A DNA stretch of 64,000 nt from Tritrichomonas foetus. Lineage: Eukaryota > Parabasalia > Tritrichomonadida > Tritrichomonadidae. Position numbers and translations under genes: made by a program. The stretch's first letter is position 1, and each line of letters begins with the position of its first letter. Location of the stretch: NCBI GenBank assembly GCA_001839685.1, contig MLAK01000915.1:29339-93338 (forward strand), written 5' to 3'. Shown in pieces: positions 56,680-64,000 of the stretch. The notes below the pieces were generated by a model. The model was given only the letters and a program-made list of their open reading frames with translations. It made no database searches and was not told the origin of the DNA.

Positions 56680-57795
56680 TTATGGGATGATTTCGGTTGA
56701 GTTATTATATTTAGGATAATGGAAGTCTTCCATTTGGAAACGGGATGCAGCAATTTCTTCTTTAACAACTGGAAGTATCTTTTCTCGTATTTCTTTCAAA
56801 AGATGTTTAACAGTAACACAAACTTCGAGAAAACCTTGTTCATCCCACCATTGGGTCTTATTACAATAAAGACATCTTCCACCACACTCATGAAGAACCT
56901 CGCACGATGTGCATGGCTCACCGACTTTTTCTTTGTGATGAACTGATTGAGGTGATTTTAATGAAACAATATTTCCAAGTGAAGCCAATTCTGGTGCAAT
57001 TGGGCAAGCAGTGATTTCACCATTAGTTGCAACATTGAACGATTCCCATCCAGATGAACATCGCACAGTTTCAAACTTTTCGTTTGTTAAATGAGACCAC
57101 AAAACACCCAAAAATGGGGTAATTCCAAGAATTCTTCCATTCTTCAAAGCAGCCACAAAATCATCAGCTAGTTGTGTAATACCTGGATTATAACTTTGAT
57201 CACGCCATCCAAAGAAGTCTTTATATGATGCATAGGCTGGGGTATCCCATTGAACGTTAAGTTGCCAATGAACATGATCGAATAACAATTTGCCATTATG
57301 TTCAAGAGTTAATAAATGTGTTACATCCCTATGAATTTCGGAACAGTCACCAACAGTCATTCTTGCAATGAGATCTCCTGTGTATCCTCTATCTCTTGCA
57401 TCTTTGGCGTTTTTAATTGTTCTTTCATATGAATTTTTACCACGACGCAAATTGGTTATGTTTGAGTCACCATCAACACTGCAAAGAATAGTATCCATTT
57501 GAACTAAAAGGTGAGTTGGGAGCTTGTGGAGCATAGAGGCGTTAGTTTGTAAGATGAATTTTGCTTTTGGAATCATTTCAACAATCTTTTCTATCAAGTC
57601 AATGCGAAGAAGTGGTTCACCACCATAAAAGCATAATGCTAGTTCTTTCTCTTCATTTAGTTTTTTAAGATGGTCGATATCGTAGTTGACATTGTGAGGG
57701 TAAGGAGAAAGATCTTCGATGTCGAAGTTTTCGTCGCTTCCACAGTAGGTGCATGAGTAGTTACAATCTTGCGTAAGGGTTACAAACCACAACAT
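56680..57795 (-). CDS. Radical SAM/SPASM-domain enzyme, prokaryote-like
   Basis: A 371-residue iron-sulphur enzyme. The radical SAM motif CNYSCTYC (Cys 11, 15, 18) binds the 4Fe-4S cluster that cleaves S-adenosylmethionine; CFYGGEPLLR is the GGE motif. The C-terminal half has SPASM/twitch-type cysteines for auxiliary clusters: C(S)SGWESFNVATNGEITAC, then CTSCEVLHECGGRCLYC and a final C. This layout is that of peptide- or protein-modifying radical SAM enzymes (anaerobic sulphatase maturase-like, AF0577-like group) in anaerobic bacteria and archaea. It is very rare in eukaryotes, so lateral transfer is likely. No targeting peptide is visible, so cytosolic or hydrogenosomal location is open. No peptide substrate gene is obvious next to it. 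It is intact with eukaryote-like spacing to neighbours. Confidence 0.85.
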   Translation of the reverse strand: MLWFVTLTQDCNYSCTYCGSDENFDIEDLSPYPHNVNYDIDHLKKLNEEKELALCFYGGEPLLRIDLIEKIVEMIPKAKFILQTNASMLHKLPTHLLVQMDTILCSVDGDSNITNLRRGKNSYERTIKNAKDARDRGYTGDLIARMTVGDCSEIHRDVTHLLTLEHNGKLLFDHVHWQLNVQWDTPAYASYKDFFGWRDQSYNPGITQLADDFVAALKNGRILGITPFLGVLWSHLTNEKFETVRCSSGWESFNVATNGEITACPIAPELASLGNIVSLKSPQSVHHKEKVGEPCTSCEVLHECGGRCLYCNKTQWWDEQGFLEVCVTVKHLLKEIREKILPVVKEEIAASRFQMEDFHYPKYNNSTEIIP

Positions 57796-58685
57796 TTAGC
57801 AGAATAGGAGGGCCATATCAGATTTCGTTTTTTTCTTGAGTTTGGTGATATGAAGCATTCAAAAAATCGAATCCGAAATGATGTTGATGACTTCACATTC
57901 CGATGATAAGGCCACTTCAGATTGCAAAAATATGTTCGCTTTGCTTTTAGCCTTATCGTAAAGAGTTTTTCGTATTTCTGGTATCTTGTTAATTATTGAA
58001 AAAAACATCGGTAATAATTTCTGGAAAAAGTTTCATGAAAAAAGAGGAAATTCTACATTACAATTCAAAATAGACTTTTATATTTCAGTGTGCGGTTGAT
58101 TTCCAGACTTTAATTAATATGAAAATAAATCATAAGCAACATGAAAAAGCATTCATTTTCTGTATATATTTCATATAGTATATCGCATGATAAGTGATTT
58201 GATGATTCATTTTGACTCTAACACAGAAAAACTTAATTTTCATAATTACCAATTTAATAAAAAGATGAAACAATACAAAAATATCGAATATATGACATAA
58301 TTACTAACTCAAATCTTTTCAAATTATAGAAAAGTACCAAAAATTGACATTTTTTTCACATCAATTAATTCACAGATTTTTTTTACATTCGAAAATGGAG
58401 TGGCCTGATCATAAAATACAATAAGAAGAGGATGGTAGTATATAACACCAATAATACCGCTATATATAAAAACTTTCATTTTAATTTTCAATTATTTCTT
58501 TTCCTTCGTCATTTTTTAATTACTACATCAGACGAGGAAAACATTTGATTATTCAATGTTTTCGCTTCATTATCGTATTTCACAAAAAATGGCAGTATTT
58601 TGATTTTAGCTGGAAAAAGTTTGTTTTCTGAGGATAATTGGCTGAATTTTCCGTCTGACCATTTGTAATCATCAAATTCATTCCA
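57796..58685. other. Long divergent spacer, radical SAM gene and CysRS
   Basis: About 890 AT-rich bases between two divergent genes. CATCAAATTCATTCCA directly precedes the CysRS ATG and contains initiator-like TCAAATTC and TCATTCC. No coding-like frame is convincing. Confidence 0.45.
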
Positions 58686-60578
58686 ATGATTGAAACGGGA
58701 GTTTCAGCCTACAATACACTCGGTTCCAGCGTCCAACCAATCCTTCGTCATGAAGGTCAACCACTACGTGTTTATACATGCGGTCCAACAGTTTATGCAG
58801 ATGCCCATCTTGGACATGCCCGAACATACGTTTCCCTCGATATGATTCGTCGTATTATGACAGATTATTTCCGAATTCCTGTTCTTTGGTGCATGAATAT
58901 TACCGATATCGACGATAAAATCATCAATGAATTCAATACCAAGAAAACAGGATTTGACACAGTTTTCGACTACTCAAAGAACAGAGAAAATGCATTCTTC
59001 AAGGATATGGATGCATTGAACGTCCGCCGTCCTGATTCTCTCCTCCGCGTTACAGAAGTCATTCCTCAAATCATCGCCTTTATCGAAGATCTCATCAAAA
59101 ACGGTTTTGCTTACGAGGCCAAGGGCAGCGTCTATTTTGATGTTGTCAAATACGCCAAAGATGACAGATTTACATATGCAGAACTTGAACCGGAATCGTT
59201 CTCACTCACAGACAACCGCCAGTCTGAAGATCTTGCTGCCCTTGGAAAGCACAACGATCCAGACTTCGCCTTATGGAAAGGCGCCAAGCCAGGAGAGCCT
59301 TCGTGGGATTCACCATGGGGAAAGGGCCGCCCAGGATGGCATATTGAATGCTCAGCCATGTCAGATAAATTCTTTGGCACACAATTTGATATTCATTGTG
59401 GTGGCATTGATTTACGTTTTCCTCACCATACAAACGAAATCGCCCAAACACAAGCACGCAGTGGAGTTGTTCCTTGGGTTCACACCTGGCTCCACACAGG
59501 CCAGTTGAAATCAAACGGAGAAAAGATGTCCAAATCGTTACACAACTATAAAACTATTTCAACAACTTTACAAACAAACGACTTCCGTCTTCTTCGTATG
59601 GCTTTCGCTTTAGTCTCATGGCAAAACGTTCTCGATTTCAATGAAGAGCACATCACTCAAGCAACAAACATTCTCAAGCGTTTCACAAACTTCTTGCAAA
59701 AAGCTGAAGGACTTCTTCAAACAGGTCAAGCAACTGAGGTTCACGATTTTACTGAAAATGATCAAAAATTCGCACGTTTGCTTGAAGAAACACAACTGAA
59801 GATTAGAACGGCTTTCGCTTCAAACTTCAACATCCCACAAGCTATCAACGCTCTTCAGGAACTCATCAATGCAACTTTCTCTGATCCACCAAACAATGGC
59901 CTCTTTATTTCTGCTGCACGTTTAGTAAATCAAATATTAAACGTTCTCGGTTTCACTAAGGAGACTGTCAAGCTCTCCGAAACAGGAGGAGTCAACATGG
60001 GACCAGTCGCAACAACAATGGCTGAATTCAGAAAGGTGACACGTCCAACATCACTTGCACTCCTTAAGGACGGACGCGAACTTGCTCAAGCACTTGGTGT
60101 TAACTTGAAACAACCACGTCCGGAAAATGATGAAGAAGCCCAAAAGAAATATGACCTCGTCAAGCGATTAGACGATCATGTCAAACAATTATTATCTGAA
60201 ATGGACACTTTAAGAGACAGTGGACTTCCAGCACTTGGAATCAGACTCGAAGATCGCGCTGATGGAACAGTCGAATTTAAGATTGGCGATCCAGAGGATC
60301 CAGAAATCAAGCAAAAGAAGCAACAAATCGCTTCAAAGGCCAAAGAACAAAAACAGAAGCAGGCACCACCACCAAAGAAGGCAGCAGAACCAGTCGAACA
60401 TCCTGCAAAAATGTTCAAGAAGCAGACAGACCAATACTCCCAATGGGACGAAAATGGAATTCCTACACATGATGTTGAAGGAAAGCCACTCCCCAAGTCA
60501 AGATTGAACAAGTTAAAGGGAGTCTACAATAAGCTCCTTCAGAAGTATAACAAGCAAAACGGTATTGAATCCAAATAA
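58686..60578 (+). CDS. CARS1: Cysteinyl-tRNA synthetase
   Basis: A 630-residue class I aminoacyl-tRNA synthetase that charges tRNA-Cys. The zinc-binding and HIGH region is YTCGPTVYADAHLGHART (Cys 32; HLGH 41-44). The editing/zinc motif GWHIECSAM and the HCGGIDLRFPHHTNEIAQ block are intact, as is the KMSKS loop (GEKMSKSLHNY, about 280). The C-terminal extension is rich in Lys, Gln and Ala (KQKKQQIASKAKEQKQKQ), as in eukaryotic cytosolic enzymes, and ends in a basic helix. Length fits the family with this extension. The start follows initiator-like TCATTCCA and the stop codon reads TAAA. Codon use suggests good expression. Confidence 0.97.
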   Translation: MIETGVSAYNTLGSSVQPILRHEGQPLRVYTCGPTVYADAHLGHARTYVSLDMIRRIMTDYFRIPVLWCMNITDIDDKIINEFNTKKTGFDTVFDYSKNRENAFFKDMDALNVRRPDSLLRVTEVIPQIIAFIEDLIKNGFAYEAKGSVYFDVVKYAKDDRFTYAELEPESFSLTDNRQSEDLAALGKHNDPDFALWKGAKPGEPSWDSPWGKGRPGWHIECSAMSDKFFGTQFDIHCGGIDLRFPHHTNEIAQTQARSGVVPWVHTWLHTGQLKSNGEKMSKSLHNYKTISTTLQTNDFRLLRMAFALVSWQNVLDFNEEHITQATNILKRFTNFLQKAEGLLQTGQATEVHDFTENDQKFARLLEETQLKIRTAFASNFNIPQAINALQELINATFSDPPNNGLFISAARLVNQILNVLGFTKETVKLSETGGVNMGPVATTMAEFRKVTRPTSLALLKDGRELAQALGVNLKQPRPENDEEAQKKYDLVKRLDDHVKQLLSEMDTLRDSGLPALGIRLEDRADGTVEFKIGDPEDPEIKQKKQQIASKAKEQKQKQAPPPKKAAEPVEHPAKMFKKQTDQYSQWDENGIPTHDVEGKPLPKSRLNKLKGVYNKLLQKYNKQNGIESK

Positions 60579-60772
60579 AGTTTTAATTATCTATAAATCT
60601 GTCATCTCTCTTTTTGTATAATCCTTCAACCCCATTTTTTGTAATTGCGGAATTATATCATAGATGTGATTATTTTGTCATGATCATAAAAGTTATGACA
60701 TATCGAAATAAATTCAGATGAAATGACATGTTATCTGAAAAGAATTTGTGTACGTTTAAGCATTTTTTTTTG

Positions 60773-61813
60773 ATGACGAATTTTGAACACTACTATAACC
60801 AAGCTATATCTGCTTTCGAAAGTACGAGAAGGGATCTTCTCTCCATGACCAGTGCCGTTGTTCCAAAGGCTACAGAAATGCATCGAAGGAAATGGAGAGT
60901 CAAACAATTAGATAACTCGATATATGACATCAAGACAACAATTGCTGCGTGCAACCATCAGATTGACGATGAAAAAGAGAAACTCGAAGAACTTAATAGC
61001 GAATACGATCGATTACAAGCACAGGCCCGAAAACTTGCCGAGGACGCCAAAATGCTTGAAGGCGTCACTGGAATTCCAGCGGCCATGCCAAAGAATGCCG
61101 AAAATGACTTAATGAAAGAAATCGTAGCATTTTCCGAACATTTCAGAGCTTCCTTTGCAGAATTCTATTTAAATTTACCAACAATTAAACAAGAGCTACC
61201 TTCTGATCCAACTCTCGCCCGCGATACAAACATTTTGGTATCATCCCTTCGAGATTATATGACGCTTCAGTTCAACAATCGTGCAACAGATGCTGACCTT
61301 TCAAAAAAGATTGATGAGAGAACAACAGAAGTCAAAGAACTAGACAAGAAAATCACTGAAGATGAAAATCGTGTCGAAAGAGAGGTTGCTGCACAAAGAT
61401 TAAGAATTGAGCAATCAGCAAACAGAATGAAGGAATCTATTCAAGAGCAGGGAAGACAGCTCAGAAAGCAGGGACATAAAATCACATCAGAACTCCAAGC
61501 TGCTCAAGACGAACTTCGATCAAAGGTTGGAGAGCTCGAGCAAAAGCAGAGAAGACTAAAATCACGCGTTTCTAGCCTTGGATCGCAATTCAAATCAATG
61601 CGTGAAAACTTTAAGAGAAAAGCAAATGAAATTGATCTTGAATTAGATCGTCTTGAAAACAGAATTGATTCAATTAAGCAAAACCCATGCCTCGTTGATA
61701 GAAAATTAATCAACATTTCCTTGATTTTGTCGAAGAAGTCCCTTCTGATCAACAAAGCAATTGGTGAAATGAGAGCTGAAATTGATGACTTCAATCAATG
61801 GCTTGGACACTAA
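60773..61813 (+). CDS. Coiled-coil protein of unknown function
   Basis: A 346-residue protein (361 if the in-frame ATG at 60728 is used). It is helical throughout, with two coiled-coil blocks (about 35-85 and 185-330; LDKKITEDENRVEREVAAQ, LRSKVGELEQKQRRLKSRV) around a middle helical segment (FYLNLPTIKQELPSDPT). It ends in DDFNQWLGH. No motif identifies it. Start 60773 is preferred because the extra N-terminal residues are Phe/Lys/Thr-rich and unlike the rest. A cytoskeletal role is only a guess from its coil content. Confidence 0.68.
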   Translation: MTNFEHYYNQAISAFESTRRDLLSMTSAVVPKATEMHRRKWRVKQLDNSIYDIKTTIAACNHQIDDEKEKLEELNSEYDRLQAQARKLAEDAKMLEGVTGIPAAMPKNAENDLMKEIVAFSEHFRASFAEFYLNLPTIKQELPSDPTLARDTNILVSSLRDYMTLQFNNRATDADLSKKIDERTTEVKELDKKITEDENRVEREVAAQRLRIEQSANRMKESIQEQGRQLRKQGHKITSELQAAQDELRSKVGELEQKQRRLKSRVSSLGSQFKSMRENFKRKANEIDLELDRLENRIDSIKQNPCLVDRKLINISLILSKKSLLINKAIGEMRAEIDDFNQWLGH

Positions 61814-61922
61814 TTAGATTATTTCGTCACGCCAATGTCTTTGAATTTTATGTAATAATGCTCTACTTGTATAAACAGAATTATATCATTCTAGATTCTT
61901 TTTGACGATTCTATTCTCTTGT

Positions 61923-61979
61923 GATTTGTTATTTGTGTGAAGATTTGTTATTTGTGTGAAGATTTGTTATTTGTGTGAA
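61923..61979. repeat. 19-bp tandem repeat, three exact copies
   Basis: Three identical head-to-tail copies of GATTTGTTATTTGTGTGAA, followed by a partial fourth. It lies between the coiled-coil gene and the tail-anchored protein gene. Same 19-base period as the array at 17911-18005 but unrelated sequence. Confidence 0.93.
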
Positions 61980-62034
61980 GATTTCTTTTAGATTGTGATT
62001 TTCATGGGGGGTTTTGTGATATTTTTTTTTTCCA

Positions 62035-62057
62035 GGTCAAATATTGTCAATTTGACC
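62035..62057. other. Inverted repeat GGTCAAAT-N7-ATTTGACC
   Basis: A perfect 8-base inverted repeat with a 7-base loop, inside the candidate intron or 5' region of the tail-anchored protein gene. Could be a hairpin or a protein-binding palindrome. Confidence 0.5.
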
Positions 62058-62082
62058 TAATAACCGAAAATTTTATTTTTAG

Positions 62083-62994
62083 TCGCAAATAAATAAAAAA
62101 TCATCAAAGAAACCCAAGATATTTCCTCAGTTCTTTAAAAAGAAACATGATAAGGAAGAGAGTACAGTAACTGAGGAAGTAGACGTTTATAATCCTCCAC
62201 CAACCATCGAACAACAATATATCGACAGCGCGGGAAGCCAGATTAGTTCTGGATCAAACAACGACAAAAAGAACCTCAATTCCGATTTCAAATCAGCTTC
62301 GCCTCCTGGAAATCCTCTTTTCTTACCTCCTCCGCCATCCCAATTCATCGACAACGTTCCGATAAATCCAGTCCCAGACACGATTTCGCTTGCTGAAACA
62401 GGGTCAAGACGAAAAAGTACCATGAGAGCCGCAATTCTACGACACTCAATGGCACCTGGTCAGACTCAAAACTTAATTCGGCCAATCAATCCCATCCCGA
62501 TCAAGCAAAAACAGCCAGAACCTCAAAAAAAAGTTGTACAAGTCATCGATGACCAAGTAGAGTGCAGTCAAAGTAACGTAATCTTTAGTTTTCAACGAGC
62601 ATTTTCCGACAGATTATCAATCAACCTTCCACTCGACGAATTAAATGCAGCTTCATTAAGGGCAGATGTATTACTATCAATGGTGAAAGACAAAACAGAA
62701 AATTTGGACAAATCTTTATCGGGAACAGAATCTAAAATGGAAGAGGTTTCTTATCAAATGGAAGTAATTATTGCTAAAACGCACTCAATTACACAAACAT
62801 CAGCTGTTATAAATTCTAAGCTCAAGCATATGGATGAGTGGATTGAAAGTATTGATACAAACACATCAAATCTAAAATTACAAATCACAGAATTTTTTGT
62901 GTCTGTTTTTTCTCTCCTTACAGTCATTTTCTCGCTGATGTGGTTCAGCTTCAGGCGAGAATCAAAGATGAGGAGGAGAAATGGATCAGAATAA
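62083..62994 (+). CDS. Tail-anchored coiled-coil membrane protein, start uncertain
   Basis: The frame from 62083 to 62994 is open for 303 codons, but its first ATG is only at 62422 (190 residues). The upstream 113 codons look coding: a basic patch (SSKKPKIFPQFFKKK), Pro-rich stretch (FLPPPPSQF) and a kinase-like site (SRRKST). The frame is closed by TAG at 62080-62082, preceded by a T-rich tract ending TTTTTAG, like a 3' splice site. A GT at 62016, four codons after an ATG at 62004, would join in frame (candidate 67-base intron 62016-62082). The C-terminus has a short coiled coil, a single membrane span (FFVSVFSLLTVIFSLMWFSF) and a basic tail, as in tail-anchored proteins. Function unknown. 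Confidence 0.6.
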   Translation, partial: SQINKKSSKKPKIFPQFFKKKHDKEESTVTEEVDVYNPPPTIEQQYIDSAGSQISSGSNNDKKNLNSDFKSASPPGNPLFLPPPPSQFIDNVPINPVPDTISLAETGSRRKSTMRAAILRHSMAPGQTQNLIRPINPIPIKQKQPEPQKKVVQVIDDQVECSQSNVIFSFQRAFSDRLSINLPLDELNAASLRADVLLSMVKDKTENLDKSLSGTESKMEEVSYQMEVIIAKTHSITQTSAVINSKLKHMDEWIESIDTNTSNLKLQITEFFVSVFSLLTVIFSLMWFSFRRESKMRRRNGSE

Positions 62995-63046
62995 GTGTTT
63001 TTATTATCATTAAATAATGTTTTTTTCGTATATTCACTTTTTTTTT

Positions 63047-63062
63047 CGTGATTTAAATCACG
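63047..63062. other. 16-bp perfect palindrome
   Basis: CGTGATTTAAATCACG, just downstream of the tail-anchored protein gene. A possible hairpin in the transcript's 3' flank; unproven. Confidence 0.45.
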
Positions 63063-63071
63063 TGCAAAAGT

Positions 63072-63175
63072 AAAGATTTTAAGAATAAAGATCATAAGAA
63101 TAAATAACTTCAGAATAAAGATCATCAGAACAAAGAACATAAGAATAAAGATCATAATAATAAAGATAACCAGTA
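63072..63175. repeat. Degenerate AGAATAAAGATCATA repeat
   Basis: About seven imperfect copies of a unit near AGAATAAAGATCATA in the spacer between the tail-anchored gene and the right-edge gene. The frame on the minus strand (62754-63155) that reads through it as Ile/Phe repeats is an artefact. Confidence 0.8.
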
Positions 63176-63288
63176 TTCAGCATAACTAACATTATTTTGA
63201 AAACAAACACAATAAATAAATATTCGAACAAATGAAATAGAAATACTTTTAAATTAAATTCATTATATTAATAAAAAAATCTATAACA

Positions 63289-64000
63289 TCATTTTTTTGC
63301 AGTTTTCACCTTAATTTTCTCCCTCAGCTCTGCATTTTCCTTCTTCAATTGAACAATCCGCTCTGTCATTTCTGAGAATGTGTTTCTCAATTCACGATTT
63401 TGGAGTACGAGTTCTTCAAGAAGAAGCTGCTTCTGCTGGAATTCTGGCATAGACACAATTCTAGGTGTTGGTGGCATTTTTAATGTCAATGTTTGAATTT
63501 CCACATCTTTGTCGCGAATTTCTTCTTCAACAAGTAAAATTGCTTGTTGAAGCATTTGAGTTTTATCTTTAAGTGCAGCTTTTTCTTCCATGACTCTGTT
63601 AATTTGGAATTGAAGTTCTCTATCGACTCGAGGAATTTCATCATCGTCTCCTGTTTCTTTGATTGAGTTTAGTTTTTTACGTAATTCTTGAATTTTAGTT
63701 GTATGCTTTTCTAATTCTTGATTTGTTTCATTTTTCATTTCATCTAATTTTGCTTGTAATTCGTTTCTGGTTTTTTCACGTTCTTCAATTTGCCCTTCAA
63801 GTTCTTTTTTCTCGCATTCGATTTTTTTCAATTGTGCTTCTCTTTCTTCAGCTGCTTTTTTAGTTGCTTCTTTTGTTTGTTCAAGTCTTTGAGTTGCTTC
63901 CTCCAATGATTTCTTAGTTTTCTGTATTTCATCATTGGCGTTCTGAATTCTTAAACTTGTTGCTTTCAGTTTTATATTTGCAGCTTCAATTTCAGCAGCT
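63289..64000 (-). CDS. Coiled-coil protein, 5' end beyond the window
   Basis: The C-terminal 236 or so residues of a coiled-coil protein; the frame stays open to the right edge, so the start lies outside. The TTG at 63906 is not a start. The visible part is Glu/Lys/Gln-rich with regular heptads (KIECEKKELEGQIEEREK), then a short non-coiled segment (PPTPRIVSMPEFQQ), then a final coil ending in KVKTAKK. It may be a cytoskeletal or flagellar coiled-coil protein; family unknown. Confidence 0.7.
   Translation of the reverse strand, partial: AAEIEAANIKLKATSLRIQNANDEIQKTKKSLEEATQRLEQTKEATKKAAEEREAQLKKIECEKKELEGQIEEREKTRNELQAKLDEMKNETNQELEKHTTKIQELRKKLNSIKETGDDDEIPRVDRELQFQINRVMEEKAALKDKTQMLQQAILLVEEEIRDKDVEIQTLTLKMPPTPRIVSMPEFQQKQLLLEELVLQNRELRNTFSEMTERIVQLKKENAELREKIKVKTAKK

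Noticed and set aside
62754..63155. 133-codon minus-strand Ile/Phe frame
   Set aside because: It reads through the AGAATAAAGATCATA repeat and then antisense to the tail-anchored gene.
1..64000. CRISPR arrays, rRNA, tRNA genes or bacterial operons
   Set aside because: No spaced identical repeats, no conserved rRNA blocks, no cloverleaf or T-arm signature noticed, and the genes are eukaryotic with separate promoters. A tRNA search program could still find one I missed.
1..64000. Ciliate, Entamoeba or Dictyostelium origin
   Set aside because: All three stop codons end ordinary genes, which excludes the ciliate code. CFAP61 needs a flagellum, which Entamoeba and Dictyostelium lack. TAAA stops and initiator motifs fit trichomonads best.

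Overview
The window looks like nuclear DNA of a flagellated, intron-poor protist, most likely a trichomonad close to Tritrichomonas. The genes are mostly single uninterrupted frames in very AT-rich spacers, and all three standard stop codons are used, which argues against ciliates. Long arginine/glutamate coiled coils, armadillo-type repeat proteins and a CFAP61 homologue point to a flagellate. Several starts are preceded within about 30 bases by TCA(C/T)TT-type initiator-like motifs, and many stop codons read TAAA; both are known habits of Trichomonas genes. The species is an inference.

Layout, left to right. 0-8 kb: a two-repeat Myb protein, the flagellar radial-spoke protein CFAP61, an armadillo-like protein and the Arp2/3 subunit ARPC4. 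8.5-21 kb: a Sec7-domain (GBF1/BIG-like) protein, the TOR-complex WD protein LST8, a decayed histidyl-tRNA synthetase pseudogene, a choline/ethanolamine phosphotransferase, the checkpoint clamp subunit RAD1, a TPH-like coiled coil, and a PH-domain AGC (Akt-like) kinase. 21-34 kb: Raptor head-to-head with that kinase, a HEAT protein, the WD40-cyclophilin PPWD1, two unknown proteins (one a membrane-anchored beta-helix candidate), a possible Mediator MED8-like protein and an ARL6IP1-like ER membrane protein.

34.8-36.9 kb: a complete pogo-like Tc1/mariner-superfamily transposon with identical 42-bp inverted ends, TA duplications and an intact transposase; it sits just downstream of a 2566-residue BEACH-WD40 protein (37-44.7 kb). 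45-56 kb: a coiled coil, an unusual protein built from two alternating short motifs, a dead F5/8-type-C (discoidin) gene fragment, ribosomal protein uS12, a TBC Rab-GAP with a long disordered N-terminus, and a BTB protein with a tubby-like C-terminus. 56-64 kb: a prokaryote-like radical SAM/SPASM enzyme, cysteinyl-tRNA synthetase, a coiled coil, a tail-anchored protein whose start may lie across a tiny intron, and a coiled-coil gene running off the right edge.

The genes form no operon, but LST8, an Akt-like kinase and Raptor fall within about 13 kb, giving an unusual concentration of TOR-pathway parts. Several long spacers hold relics of dead genes, so they are partly gene graveyards rather than purely regulatory DNA. 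No rRNA, tRNA or CRISPR array was recognised.
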